Below are positions 62,877-64,000 of a DNA stretch of 64,000 nt, piece by piece. The stretch lies in assembly GCF_028389875.1 (NCBI RefSeq), contig NC_084667.1:64148570-64212569 (forward strand), read 5' to 3'. The stretch's first letter is position 1. Each line of letters begins with the position of its first letter. The translations under genes and the position numbers were made by a program. This DNA is from Rhea pennata (Eukaryota; Chordata; Aves; Rheiformes; Rheidae). Below the pieces are notes generated by a model that saw only the letters and a list, made by a program, of their open reading frames with translations, did not search any database and had not been told where the DNA came from.

Positions 62877-62885
<9 letters not shown>

Positions 62886-62994
62886 CCTAGCCACTTGGAA
62901 AAGACTGCTAAACGGTTTAAAATTTTTTTTCTTTTTTTTTTTTCTTTTTGCTTTGTGCGCGCGCGCGTGTGTGTCCCCGGTTGGGGGGGGGGGC

Positions 62995-63927
62995 TCAGAA
63001 GTTGAGCTTGGTGACGGGTCTCTCGCGGCTGCCGTCCGCCAGCTGGTTGGCGATGCGCTTGCGGTTGCGCTTCAGCTTGGAGAGGTCCTTGTCGAAGACT
63101 TCGCCCGAGCGCAGGGCCGAGACGAGGTCGTCGAACTCGCCGCCCTCCTCGCCGCTCTCCTTCGCTTTCCGGGCCTTGCGCTCCCGCTCACGCTGCTCCT
63201 TGAGCTGCGGGGAGCCAGCGGGGGAGAAAGGAGAGCTCAGCGCCGACCCCGCACCGCGTTTTAAAGTCTTTTTGGACCCTCCTCCCCTTCCCAAGCAGCT
63301 TTGAAGTTCAAAAAAAAAATCCTTAAAAAGAACACACACCAATCTGTGCGGAAGAAACCTCGAGGCAGGGCATGGGGTAAGGCGCAAGGTGCCCAAGGGT
63401 CTCTTGAGGACATCCATGGACATATCAAGGGAGCGTTAGAAGGCTGACGAAGAGCTGGGAAAGGGGAACCCAGCTCTTCTCCAGCGCAGCCCAGCATTTC
63501 AGCCACCTCCCAACTCATTAGTGAATTATGTGAGCAAGCCGAGAGGCAAAGGCGGTGGGCCTAGGGGTGCAGAAGCACTTTGCCTGGCCTTCGCCGCTCC
63601 CTGGCCACCCAGGCCAACGGGAGCTATGGGGGACAGCAGGGCGCAGTTGTCTTCTCCAGGCCTCCCTGGCCAGTCTCGCCCATCGGGTGCCCCCAGGACA
63701 GCCAGGCCAGGCACCACCGGAGACCATAGCCTCACCGGTGCTCCGGTCCCTCTCACCTGTGCCTCCATGCGTGCCCGGCGCTCCTCCTCCTCCTTCCTCC
63801 TCCTCATGTTTTCGTTCTCCTGCTTGGCCTCAGTCACAGCTTGAAGGAACTGATCGAAGATGCCGAAGAACTCATCTGGCTGCATTTTGTCTGTGTCTTC
63901 TCCAAAGTGCTTCACAGCCTTGGAAAA
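62995..63927 (-). CDS. DAAM1: DAAM1, Dishevelled-associated activator of morphogenesis 1, C-terminal part (last two coding exons)
   Basis: Exons in transcript order: 63927-63757 (57 aa) and 63204-62995 (69 aa plus TGA). The rest of the gene lies beyond the right edge. DAAM1 is a diaphanous-related formin that links Wnt/planar-polarity signalling to Rho and unbranched actin assembly. The first exon here encodes the end of the FH2 domain and its basic coiled tail ([20 protein letters not shown], then [16 protein letters not shown]). The last exon holds the DAD autoinhibitory segment, [19 protein letters not shown], and the basic KRNRKR patch that binds the N-terminal DID; it ends [10 protein letters not shown]. 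The junction MEAQ|LKEQ is phase 0 with GTGAGA donor and CCCGCAG acceptor, and the sequence is nearly identical to human. Convergent with GPR135, as in human. Confidence 0.95.
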
Positions 63928-64000
63928 CTGGGAGAGAGTGGACAGGAGTCTATTAGTCTAAGGAGACATCCGCTTTCCTTCATGGGAAGTGTTTGACCCC

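Larger units (their letters stand above)
59770..62994 (-). other. DAAM1: Probable DAAM1 3'UTR
   Basis: Non-coding sequence between the DAAM1 stop and the distal poly(A) signal. It is AT-rich with many homopolymers: A23 at 61021-61043, T-runs near 60200-60225 and an (AT)n tract. It also includes the long purine tract and a short CpG island described separately. The middle, about 60780-61000, has balanced composition and may be the conserved UTR core. Confidence 0.6.

Overview
The window looks like avian nuclear DNA. It carries several CR1 LINE fragments, the typical bird repeat. It also holds a five-gene block whose order and relative orientation match human 14q23.1: CCDC175, JKAMP, L3HYPDH, GPR135, DAAM1, with RTN1 expected just left of base 1. 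Genes are compact, and the CpG-rich exons have extreme GC at third codon positions. The species cannot be named from sequence alone. Human comparisons come from memory of the human proteins, not from a search.

Layout. Bases 1-6.0 kb are intergenic and AT-rich, with an old CR1 fragment. A CpG island at about 6.0-6.5 kb carries two RFX X-box-like palindromes and the first exon of CCDC175, a coiled-coil protein gene on the + strand. I could chain 21 coding exons (6348-37346, about 754 aa) with consistent splice phase throughout. Its introns hold CR1 copies, an older LINE-like repeat, simple repeats and a juxtaposed acceptor/donor site. CCDC175 converges on JKAMP (- strand, seven coding exons, 314 aa, complete). 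JKAMP is head-to-head with L3HYPDH (+ strand, five exons, 360 aa, complete). The 316-bp gap between their start codons holds an array of GGGCGTG boxes. The last L3HYPDH intron uses a GC-AG splice pair.

After a 3-kb gap comes a second CpG-rich block. It contains a minisatellite with a higher-order 165-bp period and then the single-exon orphan receptor GPR135 (+ strand, 414 aa). About 6 kb of gene-poor DNA follows. The window ends in the 3' part of DAAM1 (- strand): the last two coding exons, including the DAD autoinhibitory segment, and a probable 3.2-kb 3'UTR. That 3'UTR contains a 614-bp nearly pure purine tract (pyrimidine in the mRNA), an abutting short CpG island, an (AT)n tract and many homopolymers.

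The genes do not form a pathway. They are a conserved syntenic block: a coiled-coil protein of probable ciliary or testis expression, an ER-associated degradation membrane protein, a hydroxyproline dehydratase, an orphan GPCR and a formin. I found no CRISPR array, RNA gene or clear viral fossil. The most unusual signals are the DAAM1 3'UTR tract and island, the CCDC175 start codon lying inside an X-box-like palindrome, the GPR135 minisatellite, the JKAMP/L3HYPDH promoter box array and the GC-AG intron.
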